A DNA stretch of 64,000 nucleotides from Flavobacteriaceae bacterium. GTDB lineage: Bacteria; Bacteroidota; Bacteroidia; Flavobacteriales; Flavobacteriaceae. The notes under the pieces were generated by a model, which saw only the letters and a program-made list of their open reading frames with translations, was not told the origin of the DNA and searched no databases. This document shows positions 9,301 to 16,754 of the stretch, piece after piece. How positions within the stretch are numbered: the first letter of the stretch is position 1; each line of letters begins with the position of its first letter. Location of the stretch: assembly GCA_002694465.1 (NCBI GenBank), contig NZMG01000030.1, positions 96,798-160,797 of the forward strand. The letters are read 5' to 3'. The position numbers and the translations under genes were made by a program.

Positions 9301-9625
9301 TTGAAACTACATTGGTCAACAAAATAGTTAATGACCAAAACATAAATAATATAGTAAATGCACTAGCAAAAACAGACATTAAATTTATGGTCAATGCAAT
9401 GCTAGAAGCGTCCATGGCAAAAATGGAGAAGAAGGCACCCAATAACTGATATAGCGGTGCTCCAGGAGGGTGTCCAACCTCTAAATTACTTGCAGTTGTA
9501 ATATATTCTCCTGCATCCCAAAAACTAACCGTAGGTTCTACAGTGAGCCAATACGTAATTAGGGCAATAAAAAAAACAGACCAACCAATAATTTTATTCC
9601 ACTTGCTAAAGTTAAAATCGACCAT
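6341..9625 (-). CDS. DUF2723 family large membrane protein (putative GT-C glycosyltransferase)
   Basis: A 1094-residue protein. The N-terminal half has roughly a dozen membrane helices; the first periplasmic loop carries FWDAGE (residues 35-40) and GHPPGAP (51-57), the hallmark of DUF2723 proteins. An acidic residue pair in the first loop is typical of GT-C enzymes that use lipid-linked sugars, such as protein O-mannosyltransferases, and the family is placed near these. A long soluble segment follows (about residues 320-510), then more helices. The C-terminal ~400 residues are soluble and end in helical repeats resembling TPRs (from around residue 960). The likely job is transfer of a sugar to a secreted protein or glycan on the periplasmic side; donor and acceptor are unknown. 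It is the first gene of an operon with the deacetylase. A weak -7-like element (TAAATTCG) lies at 9657-9650. Confidence 0.8.
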   Translation of the reverse strand: MVDFNFSKWNKIIGWSVFFIALITYWLTVEPTVSFWDAGEYITTASNLEVGHPPGAPLYQLLGAFFSIFAMDASSIALTINLMSVFASAFTILFMFWSLTILLTNVVSKQTEITKNNAIAILGSAAVGSMAFTFTDSFWFSAVEAEVYAAAACMLSIMFYCGLRWEREMFTPRGDRWLILISFIVGLSFGVHFMALLTIPAIGFLYFFKKYKTVTVKNFLIANVVVVAILLFIFKLLLPMTMKFFSATELFFVNTIRLPFNSGTLFAGLLFITLFYFGLKYTKKKGHTTFNTLILCVLFIFIGFSSWLMLPIRANAGTVINENNPNNARELLAYYNREQYPETHLFYGPQFTEAYVGLDSQNPYKDDKPKYEKDEASGKYIIVNEWKNAAQNTDDAQKAILPRMWSIEHAGNYLEYTNGLEFGIKREYRNEERLVEEVSKFKEAYQNGLVDGDDYHDFLNQFGPFLDIKKPSFIDNMKFMFVFQFGKMYWRYFMWNFSGRQNDVQWQGSNLNGNWISGISFIDEWQLGSQDSLPDDLQNNKARNTYYFLPLILGILGLVFHAKNDKKSFWVLMVLFLFTGLALKVYLNERPFEPRERDYAVVGSFYVFAMWIGFGVYALYEVVKDYLKPKVALPIVLVATTLAAPILLATQNWDDHDRSGRYTANSMGRMYLDSCDENAILFTIGDNDTFALWYQQNIEKYRQDVRIVNTSLFQTDWYIDDMKKKAFSSDPIPSQLKHEQYRYGVRDVIAYQETKEDTVDIKTWMNWVASENPLTKVELNSGQFISSFPSKVIRVPVDKEAVLKNGIVEQKDADKIVPYIDIVLKGDYVYKNRLLMLDIIANNNWERPIYFSGGAFGDDDYLWMKDYLQLDGVVYKLVPIRTPVDRRNPFDMGRIDADKMYDIVMSWDWGNSGNPDIYHDTETRRNGITYRSNLARLADALIKEGKQEKAEAILDLAMEKMPVKYFEYYSLLEPYILSYYELEKTEKARKVFEETSAKYQSYVAYYGAMSMEEQAENLQEIYSKLNQYESLVEIVYVYDTDEYYQHQKQIFKNYLLPFKGLFERLDMNIDTEFLQKERLTEKLLDSLLNDSVEE

Positions 9626-9752
9626 GTAATGTTACAATTTTCGTTGAGGCGAATTTACTAATAATATATTTAGGTGAATGATAAAAAAATACTAACGGAA
9701 GATATCTAAAGATATTTTTAAAAATAAAAGGGTGCTTTTTTTAACTAATTTA

Positions 9753-9783
9753 TTTGTGCAACCCAAAGTTTGTATTAAATTTG
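9753..9783 (+). promoter_or_regulatory. Promoter of tRNA-Gln
   Basis: TTTG at 9753-9756, a 19-base spacer and TAAATTTG at 9776-9783 match both elements of the Bacteroidota housekeeping promoter. The tRNA begins 17 bases after the -7 element. Confidence 0.75.
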
Positions 9784-9800
9784 CGCCCACATTATGGAAT

Positions 9801-9873
9801 TGGCCCATGGTGTAACTGGCAACACGTCTGGTTTTGGTCCAGAAGAGTCTAGGTTCGAGCCCTAGTGGGCCAA
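9801..9873 (+). tRNA. tRNA-Gln (anticodon TTG)
   Basis: A 73-base cloverleaf with all stems paired: acceptor TGGCCCA with TGGGCCA, D stem GTGT/ACAC, anticodon stem TCTGG/CCAGA, T stem CTAGG/CCTAG with loop TTCGAGC. The anticodon loop TTTTGGT gives TTG, which reads the Gln codon CAA (and CAG by wobble). The discriminator is A, and no CCA is encoded. It has its own promoter and its own terminator. Confidence 0.97.
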
Positions 9874-9882
9874 CAAGAAAAT

Positions 9883-9918
9883 AAAGTCCCAACGTAATTA
9901 TGTTGGGACTTTTCTTTT
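9883..9918 (+). terminator. Terminator of tRNA-Gln
   Basis: Arms at 9883-9893 and 9902-9912 form an 11-bp perfect stem (AAAGTCCCAAC / GTTGGGACTTT) with an 8-base loop and a following T-rich run, starting 10 bases after the tRNA. Confidence 0.85.
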
Positions 9919-9925
9919 AAGAAAT

Positions 9926-9956
9926 AAAAAACCCAGACTTACGCTGGGTTTTTTTA
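9926..9956. terminator. Bidirectional terminator between tRNA-Gln and the convergent gene
   Basis: ACCCAG (9931-9936) pairs with CTGGGT (9944-9949), flanked by an A run and a T run that extend the stem, so it can work in both directions. On the minus strand it lies 15 bases after the stop of the gene at 9971. Confidence 0.8.
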
Positions 9957-9970
9957 TTAAGGGGATTTAA

Positions 9971-10435
9971 TTATTCGTTTGTAACACTAATCATATTCAC
10001 TTTAACTGGACATCCCTCTGGTATTTCACAGACTTTTTCAATAAAATCGTATTGAAGAACTTCTCCAGCCACATTGATATTAAATCCAGAAGCTGTTGGA
10101 ACTACGGTTACTGGATTGTCCTCATAAGAGTCATAAGTTAGTGTAAAAGCATTGTCATAAAAAGGGTCTCCGTCTGCATCTACGCTAATGGTAGTAACTA
10201 CCTTGGCGGGGCTTTTAACACGGGTTTCCTCCTTTTTACTTAAGTCGTCCATTTTTACATATCCTGTAGATTTTGTGTCAATTTTGACCACATAATCAAT
10301 GGCTCCTTTTTCACTTTTAACGGTAAATTTGTTATTTTTTGTTTCTGCTGCGGTTTGTTTGTTATCGGTTTGTGCATACATTCCTGAAACAATCACTACT
10401 GCAATGATGGTTACTATTTTTTTTATTGTTTTCAT
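9971..10435 (-). CDS. Secreted protein of unknown function
   Basis: A 154-residue protein with a clear signal peptide (hydrophobic core at residues 7-18, cleavage after GMYAQ). The mature part is short, Lys/Thr/Asp-rich and predicted mostly beta, with a segment VSVDADGDPFYDNAFTLTYD that could bind Ca2+ or simply be an exposed loop. Two cysteines lie close together near the end (KVCEIPEGCP), likely a disulfide in the periplasm. I do not recognise the family. It is a single-gene unit ending at a strong bidirectional terminator. The 246 bases upstream (10436-10681) hold its leader, only a weak -7-like site (TATAGTTG at 10487-10480) and the next gene's terminator. Confidence 0.65.
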   Translation of the reverse strand: MKTIKKIVTIIAVVIVSGMYAQTDNKQTAAETKNNKFTVKSEKGAIDYVVKIDTKSTGYVKMDDLSKKEETRVKSPAKVVTTISVDADGDPFYDNAFTLTYDSYEDNPVTVVPTASGFNINVAGEVLQYDFIEKVCEIPEGCPVKVNMISVTNE

Positions 10436-10625
10436 GTTTTAGTTTATTTGGTTATTACTATGTTGCTAATTCTCATTTGCAACTATATCCAATATAAATT
10501 AATACATCGTTGAAGTAAAGGGATTTAACTAGGTTTAACTACTTTTAAAGGTATCTTAACTTAAATTTTGTTAAAAAAACTTAATTACTCCAATGTATTT
10601 TAACTATTCAAGAATGGATTTAATA

Positions 10626-10653
10626 TTAAAAAACCCTTCAATTTTGAAGGGTT
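10626..10653 (-). terminator. Terminator of the universal stress protein gene
   Basis: AACCCTTC (10632-10639) pairs with GAAGGGTT (10646-10653) over a 6-base loop. On the minus strand the stem is followed by a run of T residues. It lies about 30 bases after the gene's stop. Confidence 0.8.
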
Positions 10654-10681
10654 AGTTGAAAGTTAAAAAGAGTTCTATTTT

Positions 10682-11500
10682 TTAAATTTTAAAAGTCATT
10701 ACGGGCATATTAGCGTGATTTACTAGGTCTTCACTAACACTTCCATTAAAGAAATGGGAGATTCCTTTTCTGCCATGAGTACTCATCCCTATAAGTTGTG
10801 CATTACTTTCTCGAGCAAAACCTAGTATGCCCTTTTCTACAGAAATATCGTTGTAAATATTTAAAGTATAATTTGGGTATTTCATTCCCTTAATAAATAA
10901 AGCCATCATTTTTTTGGCATCCATGGAGGTAGTAAATCCGCTTGGAGTATTCACATAAAGTAAATGAATAGTAGCACCGAAATTTTCAGCAAATTTTTGA
11001 GCTACCTCAAAGGGTTTTTTACATTCGTTTGAGAAATCTGTTGCGAAGACAAAGTCTTTAACTTCAAACTTCTTATGCTCATTTTTAATGACCAAAACCG
11101 GAATTTTTGAAGTACGAACAACTTTTTCGGTATTACTTCCAATAAACATTTCTTTAAATCCACTTGCACCGTGGGATCCCATTACAATAAGATCAATTTT
11201 ATTGGACTTTACTGCTTCAGAAATATCATCATAAATTTCACCGTGTCCAATAGTTTGTTTTACCTTAACTTTTTTCAAGTAAGGTTTTTTCATTAATTCG
11301 GCAAATTGTTTTTCAGCTAGCTTAATAAAAAACAAGGCTTCTGGCAAGGCACCTTTGTTGGTATTGGCAAGATGTAATGGCATTTCCATTGAGTGTAATA
11401 AATATATTTCACTATCATTTTTTTTTGCCATTTGAACGGCAACTTTTAATGCGTTTTCGGCTTGAGGTGAAAAATCTGTAGGGAGTAAAATTCTTTTCAT
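10682..11500 (-). CDS. Universal stress protein, two UspA domains
   Basis: A 272-residue protein made of two Usp domains in tandem (about 1-140 and 148-272). Each starts with a beta strand and TDFS (KRILLPTDFS and DFVFATDFS). The first domain has the full ATP-binding signature G-x2-G-x9-G-S (G108, G111, G121). The second has S-T-H-G-x9-G-S, with Ser in place of the first Gly, so nucleotide binding by that half is less certain. Such proteins are cytoplasmic and associated with stress and growth-arrest survival in many bacteria; the exact role here is unknown. It is a single gene with its own terminator at 10632-10653. Confidence 0.9.
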   Translation of the reverse strand: MKRILLPTDFSPQAENALKVAVQMAKKNDSEIYLLHSMEMPLHLANTNKGALPEALFFIKLAEKQFAELMKKPYLKKVKVKQTIGHGEIYDDISEAVKSNKIDLIVMGSHGASGFKEMFIGSNTEKVVRTSKIPVLVIKNEHKKFEVKDFVFATDFSNECKKPFEVAQKFAENFGATIHLLYVNTPSGFTTSMDAKKMMALFIKGMKYPNYTLNIYNDISVEKGILGFARESNAQLIGMSTHGRKGISHFFNGSVSEDLVNHANMPVMTFKI

Positions 11501-11587
11501 ATAGGTTTATTTTGGAAGGATTTTCTTACCATTAAAGTACGAAAATTCAAAGAGATGGCAATATTTTTATTATCAAAATAAATATAG

Positions 11588-11595
11588 TATATTTG
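11588..11595 (+). promoter_or_regulatory. Promoter -7 element of the rimP-nusA-infB operon
   Basis: TATATTTG is an exact TAnnTTTG element followed by GCACC, a context common at flavobacterial promoters. The predicted transcript begins about 60 bases before rimP and therefore includes the hairpin at 11621-11641. Confidence 0.55.
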
Positions 11596-11620
11596 CACCG
11601 AAATTAACAAGATAATAGGT

Positions 11621-11646
11621 GAGGGGACATGAAGTCCCCTCTTTTT
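11621..11646 (+). promoter_or_regulatory. Terminator-like hairpin in the rimP leader (putative attenuator)
   Basis: GAGGGGAC (11621-11628) and GTCCCCTC (11634-11641) make a perfect 8-bp GC-rich stem over a 5-base loop, followed directly by TTTTT. It is a textbook intrinsic terminator, yet it lies between the operon promoter and the rimP ATG at 11659. Since NusA itself acts on termination, feedback control of the operon is a reasonable inference. No competing antiterminator stem is obvious in the short leader. Confidence 0.7.
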
Positions 11647-11658
11647 ATAGCCTAATTT

Positions 11659-12120
11659 ATGAAGGAGAAAGTTGAAAAATTGCTTGAAAAAGCCCTTGAA
11701 GAAAATCCATCGTTATTTCTTATTTCGTTATCTATTTCTAGCGCCAATCATATTCAAATTATTATTGATGGCGATGAGGCGGTTAGCGTACAAAACTGTA
11801 TGGACATAAGCAGAGCGATAGAGCACAACTTGGATCGGGAAGAGGAAGATTTCTCCTTGGAGGTGTTATCGGCTGGAGTTTCGGAGCCGTTAACTCAGAA
11901 AAGGCAGTATAAAAAAAATATTGGAAGGGATTTAAAAGTTAAAACCCTAGAAAATACCATAGAAGGAACGCTTATTGAAGCAACCGACGAAGCCATCAAG
12001 CTTCAATGGAAAGCAAGAGAGCCAAAACCTACTGGGAAAGGAAAAGTAACTGTTGAAAAAGAGACAGAAATACCTTATTCAACAATTGTAGAAGCAAAAG
12101 TGATGATTAAATTTAAGTAA
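11659..12120 (+). CDS. rimP: Ribosome maturation factor RimP
   Basis: A 153-residue cytoplasmic protein needed for 30S subunit maturation. It has the RimP N-terminal alpha/beta domain with the conserved core around DGDEAVSVQNCMDISRAIEHNLDRE and the LEVLSAGVSEPL segment (the family's LEVSSPGLxRPL equivalent), then the SH3-like C-terminal domain (about 90-153). Length is normal for the family. It is the first gene of the conserved rimP-nusA-infB operon; nusA starts 6 bases after its stop. The leader carries the hairpin at 11621-11641. Confidence 0.95.
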   Translation: MKEKVEKLLEKALEENPSLFLISLSISSANHIQIIIDGDEAVSVQNCMDISRAIEHNLDREEEDFSLEVLSAGVSEPLTQKRQYKKNIGRDLKVKTLENTIEGTLIEATDEAIKLQWKAREPKPTGKGKVTVEKETEIPYSTIVEAKVMIKFK

Positions 12121-12126
12121 CAGAAT

Positions 12127-13359
12127 ATGGAAAATTTAGCGTTAATCGAATCGTTCTCTGAATTTAAAGACGACAAACAAATAGACAGAGTTACGCTTAT
12201 GGCGATACTTGAAGACGTTTTTAGAAACGCGTTAAAGAAAAAATATGGAAGTGATGATAACTTCGATATTATTGTAAATCCAGACAAAGGAGATTTAGAG
12301 ATTTGGAGAAATAGGGTGGTAGTTGCCGATGGTGAAGTGGAAGATCCTAATGAAGAAATATCACTTAGCGAAGCACGTAAAATTGAAGATGACTTTGAGG
12401 TTGGTGAAGATGTTTCGGAAGAAGTAAAATTAATGGATTTAGGAAGACGTTCTATTTTAGCATTGCGTCAAAACCTTATTTCAAAAATCCATGAGCACGA
12501 TAATACCATCGTGTACAAGCAATTTAAAGACATGGAAGGCGAAATTTATACCGCCGAAGTGCATCATATCCGTCATCGTGCTGTTATCTTATTGGATGAC
12601 GAAGGGAATGAAATTATCCTTCCAAAGGAAAAACAAATTCCTTCAGACTTTTTTAGAAAAGGAGACAACGTTCGTGGTATTATAGAAAGTGTAGAGCTCA
12701 AAGGAAATAAGCCGGCCATTATTATGTCACGTGCAAATCCGTTGTTCTTAGAAAAGCTTTTCGAACAAGAAATTCCAGAAGTTTTCGACGGCTTAATTAC
12801 TATTAAAAAAGTAGTTAGAATTCCAGGTGAAAAAGCTAAAGTTGCTGTAGATACTTATGATGATAGAATTGATCCAGTGGGAGCTTGTGTGGGAATGAAA
12901 GGATCAAGAATCCATGGAATTGTAAGAGAACTAGGAAATGAAAATATTGATGTTATTAACTATACCAATAACACGAATTTATTCATTACAAGAGCATTAA
13001 GCCCTGCCAAAGTAACCTCCATTAACATAAATGAAGAGACTAAACGTGCAGAAGTGATTCTAAAGCCTGAAGAAGTTTCTAAAGCGATTGGACGGGGTGG
13101 GCACAATATTCGTTTGGCAGGACAACTTACTGGATACGAAATAGATGTGTTAAGAGAAGGTGCAGAAGAGGATGTGGAATTAACCGAATTCTCAGACGAA
13201 ATAGAAGGATGGATTATTAACGAATTCAAGAAAATTGGACTAGATACAGCGAAGAGTGTTCTTGAAAAAGACCTAGCATTTTTAGTAAATAGTACAGATC
13301 TTGAGGAGGAGACCATTCAAGAAGTTATCAATATATTAAAAGAAGAATTTGAAGAGTAG
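12127..13359 (+). CDS. nusA: Transcription termination/antitermination factor NusA
   Basis: A 410-residue protein with the usual order: N-terminal RNA polymerase-binding domain (1-~125), S1 domain (~130-200, starting near [13 protein letters not shown]) and two KH domains (~205-345) including [14 protein letters not shown] and the GxxG-type loop IGRGGHNI. The C-terminal acidic repeats of the E. coli protein are missing; the protein ends with a short acidic tail, as usual in Bacteroidota. It controls pausing, termination and antitermination. It is the middle gene of the operon, 56 bases before infB. Confidence 0.96.
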   Translation: MENLALIESFSEFKDDKQIDRVTLMAILEDVFRNALKKKYGSDDNFDIIVNPDKGDLEIWRNRVVVADGEVEDPNEEISLSEARKIEDDFEVGEDVSEEVKLMDLGRRSILALRQNLISKIHEHDNTIVYKQFKDMEGEIYTAEVHHIRHRAVILLDDEGNEIILPKEKQIPSDFFRKGDNVRGIIESVELKGNKPAIIMSRANPLFLEKLFEQEIPEVFDGLITIKKVVRIPGEKAKVAVDTYDDRIDPVGACVGMKGSRIHGIVRELGNENIDVINYTNNTNLFITRALSPAKVTSININEETKRAEVILKPEEVSKAIGRGGHNIRLAGQLTGYEIDVLREGAEEDVELTEFSDEIEGWIINEFKKIGLDTAKSVLEKDLAFLVNSTDLEEETIQEVINILKEEFEE

Positions 13360-13415
13360 CAGAAAGATTAACTACTTTTACAAATCAATTTAAGAAAATA
13401 ACAGGCAAGCATTTT

Positions 13416-16106
13416 ATGGCTGAAACAAAAACGATACGACTCAATAAAGTACTCCGCGAATTTAATATTTCGCTGGATCGTGCCGTGGAATTTTTGGGAA
13501 CAAAAGGTTTTGAAGTAGAAGCAAGACCCACAACCAAAATTTCTAGCGAAGAATACGATGTGCTTTTTAACGAGTTTCAGACGGACAAAAGTAAAAAAGT
13601 AGAAGCCAAAGAAGTTGGCGAGGAAAAACGTAAAGAGAAAGAAGAACTTCGTCTAGAACGTGAGCGTGAAATTGAAGAGAAACAGGTAAAAGTAGAGCCA
13701 AAGGTTATAAAAGCCGAAGCAAAACTCAATGGACCAAAACAAGTTGGAAAAATTGATTTAAATCCTGCTAAGGCAAAAAAAGAGGAAGAAAAACCAGTTA
13801 AAAAAGAGGAGGAAAAACCGGCAGTTAAGGTTGAAGAAAAGCCAATTAAAGCTGAAAAGAAGGTCGAAGAGAAAACGGAAGAAAAGAAAGAGGATAAAAA
13901 GCCAGTTAAGAAAGTAGAAGAAAAGGTCGTTAAAAAAGAAATCTCTGTAGAGGAAGAGTCTGAAGAATCGGATACGGTAAAGACTCAATATAAAAAGCTT
14001 GATGGTCCTAATTTCACTGGAGAAAAAATTGACTTAACTAAGTTTAAGAAACCAGAGAAAAAGACGGACGATAAAAAGAAAAGTTCAGACAATAAAGAAA
14101 AAAAGAACCGTAGAAGAAGAATAAGCAAGGAATCTCCTAATAACAATAGATCTAGAGATAACAGAGCAAAAGGAAGAAGTAATGTTGTAAAAGAGGAGCC
14201 TAGCGAAGAAGAAGTACAAAAGCAGGTGAGAGAAACACTTGAAAAACTTCAAGGAAAATCTTCAAAAGGAAAAGGTGCAAAATACCGAAGAGAAAAAAGA
14301 GATAGCCACCGTCAAAAATCTGAAGACGAACTGGCACAACAAGAAGCAGACAGCAAACTCCTTAAAGTAACAGAATTTGTTACCGTAAGTGAAGTGGCGA
14401 CCATGATGAATGTTCCCGTAACCCAAATTATTTCGGCTTGTATGTCGCTGGGAATGATGGTGACTATGAACCAACGTTTGGATGCCGAAACACTTTCGAT
14501 TGTAGCCGAAGAATTTGGTTTTGAAGTAGAGTTTATTACAGCCGATATTGAAGAGTCTATTCAAGAAGTAGAAGACAATCCAGAAGATTTAGTGCCTCGT
14601 GCTCCTATTGTAACCGTAATGGGTCACGTAGATCACGGAAAAACTTCATTGTTGGATTACATTCGTGAAGAGAATGTTATTGCAGGGGAATCAGGAGGAA
14701 TTACGCAACATATTGGTGCTTACGCCGTTCAGTTAGAAAACGGCCAAAAAATCACATTCCTTGACACACCTGGTCACGAAGCGTTTACCGCAATGCGTGC
14801 ACGGGGGGCTCAAGTAACCGATCTTGCTATTATTGTTGTAGCTGCAGATGATGATATCATGCCTCAAACCAAAGAAGCTATTAGTCATGCACAAGCAGCA
14901 GGTGTGCCAATTGTATTTGCCATAAATAAAATAGACAAGCCTACCGCTAATCCAGATAAGATTAAAGAAGGACTAGCAAACATGAATCTTTTAGTAGAGG
15001 ATTGGGGTGGTAAAATACAATCACAAGATATTTCAGCAAAAACAGGTGATGGTGTTAAAGAGCTTCTTGAGAAAGTATTACTTGAGGCAGAATTATTAGA
15101 ATTAAAAGCCAATCCAGATCGTTTAGCATATGGTACCGTAGTGGAAGCCTTCCTTGATAAAGGGCGAGGTTATGTTTCTACCATTTTAGTACAAGGAGGT
15201 ACTTTAAAAGTAGGAGATTATGTGTTGGCAGGACAAAACAGTGGAAAAGTAAAAGCCATGCACGATGAGCGTGGTAATTCAATAAAAGAGGCTGGTCCAT
15301 CAACACCTATTTCAATTTTAGGATTAGACGGTGCCCCACAAGCTGGAGATAAGTTTAATGAATTTGAGGATGAACGTGAAGCAAAAGCGATTGCTGTAAA
15401 ACGTACACAGTTGCAAAGAGAACAATCGGTTAGAACACAACGCCATATTACATTAGATGAAATTGGACGCCGAATCGCCCTTGGTGATTTCAAGGAATTG
15501 AATATCATCCTTAAAGGAGACGTGGATGGATCTGTGGAAGCATTAACAGATTCGTTCTTGAAGCTTTCGACTGAAGAAATACAAGTAAATATTATTCATA
15601 AAGGAGTTGGAGCCATTACCGAAAGTGATGTGTTGTTAGCTTCTGCGTCTGATGCTATTATAATTGGCTTTAACGTGAGACCTATGGGTAATGCACGTCA
15701 ATTAGCCGATAAAGAAGAAATCGATATCCGTAATTACTCTATTATTTACGATGCCATCAACGATCTTAAAGATGCGATGGAAGGAATGTTATCTCCAGAA
15801 ATGCGTGAAGAGATTACAGGTACGGCAGAGATTAGAGAAACCTTTAAGATTTCCAAAATTGGAACCATTGCAGGTTGTATGGTTACTAGTGGAAAAATCT
15901 TAAGAAATTCTGGAATTCGATTAATTCGCGAAGGAGTTGTTGTCTTTACAGGGGAATTAGATTCTTTAAAACGTTTTAAAGATGATGTGAAGGAAGTAGC
16001 AAAAGGATACGATTGTGGTATTCAAATTAAAAACTACAACGATATTAAGGAAGGTGACATTATTGAAGGCTTCCAAGAAGTTGCTGTTAAAAAGAAACTG
16101 AAATAG
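13416..16106 (+). CDS. infB: Translation initiation factor IF-2
   Basis: An 896-residue translational GTPase that brings initiator tRNA to the 30S subunit. An IF2_N segment (residues 1-~55) is followed by a long Lys/Glu-rich low-complexity linker (~60-320), a second IF2_N-like segment (~340-390), and the G domain with GHVDHGKTS (about 403-411), DTPGHEAF and NKIDKP. Domains II-IV complete the protein. The length and charged N-terminal linker fit Bacteroidota IF-2. It is the last gene of the rimP-nusA-infB operon and ends at a hairpin terminator at 16127-16143. Confidence 0.97.
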   Translation: MAETKTIRLNKVLREFNISLDRAVEFLGTKGFEVEARPTTKISSEEYDVLFNEFQTDKSKKVEAKEVGEEKRKEKEELRLEREREIEEKQVKVEPKVIKAEAKLNGPKQVGKIDLNPAKAKKEEEKPVKKEEEKPAVKVEEKPIKAEKKVEEKTEEKKEDKKPVKKVEEKVVKKEISVEEESEESDTVKTQYKKLDGPNFTGEKIDLTKFKKPEKKTDDKKKSSDNKEKKNRRRRISKESPNNNRSRDNRAKGRSNVVKEEPSEEEVQKQVRETLEKLQGKSSKGKGAKYRREKRDSHRQKSEDELAQQEADSKLLKVTEFVTVSEVATMMNVPVTQIISACMSLGMMVTMNQRLDAETLSIVAEEFGFEVEFITADIEESIQEVEDNPEDLVPRAPIVTVMGHVDHGKTSLLDYIREENVIAGESGGITQHIGAYAVQLENGQKITFLDTPGHEAFTAMRARGAQVTDLAIIVVAADDDIMPQTKEAISHAQAAGVPIVFAINKIDKPTANPDKIKEGLANMNLLVEDWGGKIQSQDISAKTGDGVKELLEKVLLEAELLELKANPDRLAYGTVVEAFLDKGRGYVSTILVQGGTLKVGDYVLAGQNSGKVKAMHDERGNSIKEAGPSTPISILGLDGAPQAGDKFNEFEDEREAKAIAVKRTQLQREQSVRTQRHITLDEIGRRIALGDFKELNIILKGDVDGSVEALTDSFLKLSTEEIQVNIIHKGVGAITESDVLLASASDAIIIGFNVRPMGNARQLADKEEIDIRNYSIIYDAINDLKDAMEGMLSPEMREEITGTAEIRETFKISKIGTIAGCMVTSGKILRNSGIRLIREGVVVFTGELDSLKRFKDDVKEVAKGYDCGIQIKNYNDIKEGDIIEGFQEVAVKKKLK

Positions 16107-16120
16107 TTTAGATAAAGAAT

Positions 16121-16150
16121 AAAAAAACCGTCTAGAAGGCGGTTTTTTTA
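16121..16150. terminator. Bidirectional terminator between infB and the SPOR gene
   Basis: ACCGTC (16127-16132) pairs with GGCGGT (16138-16143) including one G-U pair in RNA, flanked by seven A on the left and seven T on the right. It serves the convergent genes infB and the SPOR gene. Confidence 0.85.
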
Positions 16151-16151
16151 T

Positions 16152-16553
16152 TTAGTCTTTTTTATTCTTCCCAGGTTTTAATATAAACGCAGAGGGGAAG
16201 TTGCGTTGTACTTCTAGTAGGACTCTATCGGCTTCAATACGACTAGTGAAGTTGCCTACCCATACTTTATAATTAGGAGTCTCATATTCAATGGAAGCAG
16301 GCCATTTTCCGTACTTGTTTCGGTAACTACTCAATGTAGAATTAGCTTTACTCAAATTACCATAGTACAATTGAATGGTGAAGCCATCGGTTAGTTTATT
16401 ATCCTTTTCTAGTGACTTTTTCAAATCTAGCAGTGTAGGGATTCTTTTGTCTTGGTGAATCGTTACAGTCCCTTGTTGCGAAAAGCTTTTTACAGATAAA
16501 AAAAGAGCCAATAGGCATAATATCAGTAGCTTAAATGAATTTTTAAATAGCAT
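16152..16553 (-). CDS. SPOR domain-containing exported protein
   Basis: With the ATG at 16553 this is 133 residues: a signal peptide (MLFKNSFKLLILCLLALFLS, cleavage near SFSQ) and a C-terminal SPOR domain (about residues 55-125) with the pattern FTIQLYYG...YKVWVGNFTSRIEADRVL. SPOR domains bind denuded peptidoglycan at division sites, so a periplasmic cell-wall role is likely. An in-frame TTG at 16574 would add seven residues, but that codon is part of the TACATTTG promoter element at 16579-16572, so the ATG is the better start and the leader is very short (about 12-15 bases). The gene is divergent from actA. Confidence 0.88.
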   Translation of the reverse strand: MLFKNSFKLLILCLLALFLSVKSFSQQGTVTIHQDKRIPTLLDLKKSLEKDNKLTDGFTIQLYYGNLSKANSTLSSYRNKYGKWPASIEYETPNYKVWVGNFTSRIEADRVLLEVQRNFPSAFILKPGKNKKD

Positions 16554-16571
16554 AATATTTACTTGAAAGTG

Positions 16572-16579
16572 CAAATGTA
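16572..16579 (-). promoter_or_regulatory. Promoter -7 element for the SPOR gene
   Basis: TACATTTG on the minus strand, 18 bases before the ATG at 16553. It rules out the upstream in-frame TTG as a start. Confidence 0.5.
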
Positions 16580-16678
16580 AACCTTAATAACTTTTAAAGG
16601 TTCAAAAATATTATTTAGAATTAGTATAAATTAGTTATTAACACTTTATTTGGATTTCTAAAATCGACTTTTATGATG

Positions 16679-16686
16679 TACTTTTG
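16679..16686 (+). promoter_or_regulatory. Promoter -7 element of the act-cox operon
   Basis: TACTTTTG followed by GCACAG is an exact TAnnTTTG element about 68 bases before the actA ATG at 16755. It is the only clear promoter seen upstream of the eight-gene act-cox block. Confidence 0.55.
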
Positions 16687-16754
16687 CACAGTTATTTTAG
16701 GCATCAAAAGGTAAATTTAACTGTAAACTAGATAACCAATTGTGTGCCAAACTT

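Noticed and set aside
11588..11658. Ligand-binding riboswitch upstream of rimP
   Set aside because: The leader is only about 60 bases, with a single simple hairpin and no room for an aptamer. A terminator/attenuator reading is simpler.
16554..16574. In-frame TTG start for the SPOR gene (seven extra residues)
   Set aside because: The TTG is the last part of TACATTTG, an exact promoter -7 element, so it cannot lie in the transcript as a start codon; the ATG at 16553 gives a normal signal peptide.
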